Below, one piece after another: positions 63,026 through 64,000 of a stretch of DNA of 64,000 bases. Location of the stretch: contig NZ_JBBYXJ010000002.1 of NCBI RefSeq assembly GCF_039655775.1, positions 620,001-684,000 on the forward strand. Reading direction: 5' to 3'. A program made the translations under genes and the position numbers. The number at the start of each line of letters is the position of its first letter. Position 1 is the first letter of the stretch. This DNA is from Iodidimonas sp. SYSU 1G8. Lineage in GTDB: Bacteria > Pseudomonadota > Alphaproteobacteria > SMXS01. Under the pieces are notes generated by a model. It did not search any database. It saw only the letters and a program-made list of their open reading frames with translations, and was not told the origin of the DNA.

Positions 63026-64000
63026 ATGAGCAATCCAGCGAACCGCCAATGGGTACTGGCACGGCGTCCTGAGGGGATGATCTCCGTTGATGATTTCGCG
63101 CCCGCGACGAGCGATATCGCCGAGCCGCTGGATGGCCAGCTCGTCGTAAAGGTCACCCATATCGCCTATGAGCCCGCCATGCGCGGCTGGGTGCGCGAAA
63201 TTCCTGGGCACGGGGCCAACCTGCCGATCGGCGGGGTCATGAAGGCCTCGGGTGTGGGCGAGGTCGTCGCTTCCCGTCATCCCGAGTTTCAGCCCGGCGA
63301 CAAGGTATCCGGCATGTTCGGCTGGCAGCAATATGCCGTGGTCGATGCGGTGGGCCAGTTGTTGCCCGTGCAGAAGATGCCTGCGGGGGTGACCGAGGAA
63401 ATGGCGCTCAGCGTCCTAGGCATCACCGGCCTGACCGCCTATTTCGGCATGCTCGACGTCGGCAAGCCGCGCGCCGGCGACACGGTGGTGGTCTCCGGCG
63501 CGGCGGGCGCGACCGGCTCCATCGCCGGGCAGATCGCGCGGATCGCCGGGTGTCGGGTGATTGGCATCGCCGGCGGCGCCGAGAAATGCGCCTGGCTGAC
63601 CGACGAGGCGGGCTTCGATGCCGCCATCGACTACAAGAACGAGGATGTCTCCGCTCGGCTGCAGGCACTGGCGCCCAAGGGCATCAACGTCTTCTACGAC
63701 AATGTGGGCGGTGCGATTCTCGAAGCGGCGCTGGACAACATCGCGATCGGCAGCCGCATCGTCATCTGTGGCGGCATTTCGGGCTACAACGTCGCCGACG
63801 ACGCCGCTGTCGGCCCGCGCAACTACATGCGCATCGTCAACAGCCCCTCGACCATGAGCGGCTTCCTACTGGGCCAGTTTTCGGCCCGCTTCGACGAGGC
63901 GCGCGAGCAGCTCGGCGCCTGGGCGCGCGAGGGCAAGATCCGCTTCTCGGTGGATGTGCAGGAAGGATTCGACAACGTGCCCGCCACCTTGCTGCGGCTG
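63026..64000 (+). CDS. MDR-superfamily NADP-dependent oxidoreductase, truncated by window end
   Basis: The frame is open from ATG 63026 to the edge, giving 325 residues without a stop. It starts MSNPANRQWVLARRPEGM and carries VVVSGAAGATGSIAGQIARIAG (nucleotide fold) and NVFYDNVGGAILEAALDNI. This is the CurA/leukotriene-B4-dehydrogenase type, related to the operon gene at 42305-43336. It should reduce enones with NADPH. GGGGAGGGAAAG precedes the ATG. About 10-20 residues are probably missing at the C-terminus. Confidence 0.9.
   Translation, partial: MSNPANRQWVLARRPEGMISVDDFAPATSDIAEPLDGQLVVKVTHIAYEPAMRGWVREIPGHGANLPIGGVMKASGVGEVVASRHPEFQPGDKVSGMFGWQQYAVVDAVGQLLPVQKMPAGVTEEMALSVLGITGLTAYFGMLDVGKPRAGDTVVVSGAAGATGSIAGQIARIAGCRVIGIAGGAEKCAWLTDEAGFDAAIDYKNEDVSARLQALAPKGINVFYDNVGGAILEAALDNIAIGSRIVICGGISGYNVADDAAVGPRNYMRIVNSPSTMSGFLLGQFSARFDEAREQLGAWAREGKIRFSVDVQEGFDNVPATLLRL

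Overview
The window is GC-rich, gene-dense DNA from a Gram-negative bacterium, most probably an alphaproteobacterium. The reasons are an IscR/SufR-led suf operon of the order regulator-B-C-D-S-U-T-A, a cysD plus fused cysNC pair, a phasin preceded by TGC-type (PhaR-like) dyads, five large TonB-dependent receptors, and many SDR, P450 and CoA-dependent enzymes typical of aerobic degraders. No rRNA, tRNA, CRISPR array, prophage or insertion sequence was seen. Gene starts were chosen from ribosome binding sites and overlaps, so several differ from the longest open frame.

Region 1 (1-24 kb) is mostly housekeeping. It holds a patatin-like lipase, an NTF2-fold protein, a DEDDh exonuclease, an SDR and a small membrane protein. 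The suf operon follows on the minus strand (11972 down to 5540), with a near-consensus IscR-type operator at 12000-12024. Next come a secreted hypothetical protein, two tandem glycerophosphodiester phosphodiesterases (one cytosolic, one exported), an acyl-CoA dehydrogenase, sulfate activation genes (cysD, cysNC), a dipeptide epimerase, an enoyl-CoA hydratase, a REP-like inverted repeat, an SMP-30 lactonase and two divergent VOC proteins.

Region 2 (24-38 kb) contains a P450-SDR-SDR operon divergent from a MarR-HlyD-DHA2 efflux operon, with a 9-bp dyad between them. It continues with a DapB-fold dehydrogenase and a TetR regulator, which is divergent from an apparent operon of TonB receptor, Rieske oxygenase and ATP-grasp ligase. 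A perfect 9-4-9 palindrome lies in front of that receptor. A phd-vapC toxin-antitoxin pair follows, in which the toxin gene has an in-frame amber stop at codon 12.

Region 3 (38.6-62 kb) is the most distinctive part. An eight-gene minus-strand operon (two ABM-fold proteins, two P450s, an MDR reductase, an SDR, an iron alcohol dehydrogenase and an acyl-CoA ligase) faces, across a 438-bp regulatory region, a plus-strand array of four TonB-dependent receptors followed by an MFS transporter. Receptors 2 and 4 are close paralogues with long identical DNA tracts. A GCGTG...GTGAC element recurs upstream of three receptors and of the distal esterase gene, and a half-like copy precedes the operon. I read this as a candidate uptake-and-oxidation system for a hydrophobic or bulky organic substrate. 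No ferredoxin or ferredoxin reductase is present, so electron partners must be encoded elsewhere.

Region 4 (60-64 kb) carries a phasin and WS/DGAT acyltransferase operon (carbon storage), a divergent alpha/beta hydrolase, and the start of another MDR oxidoreductase that runs off the right end.
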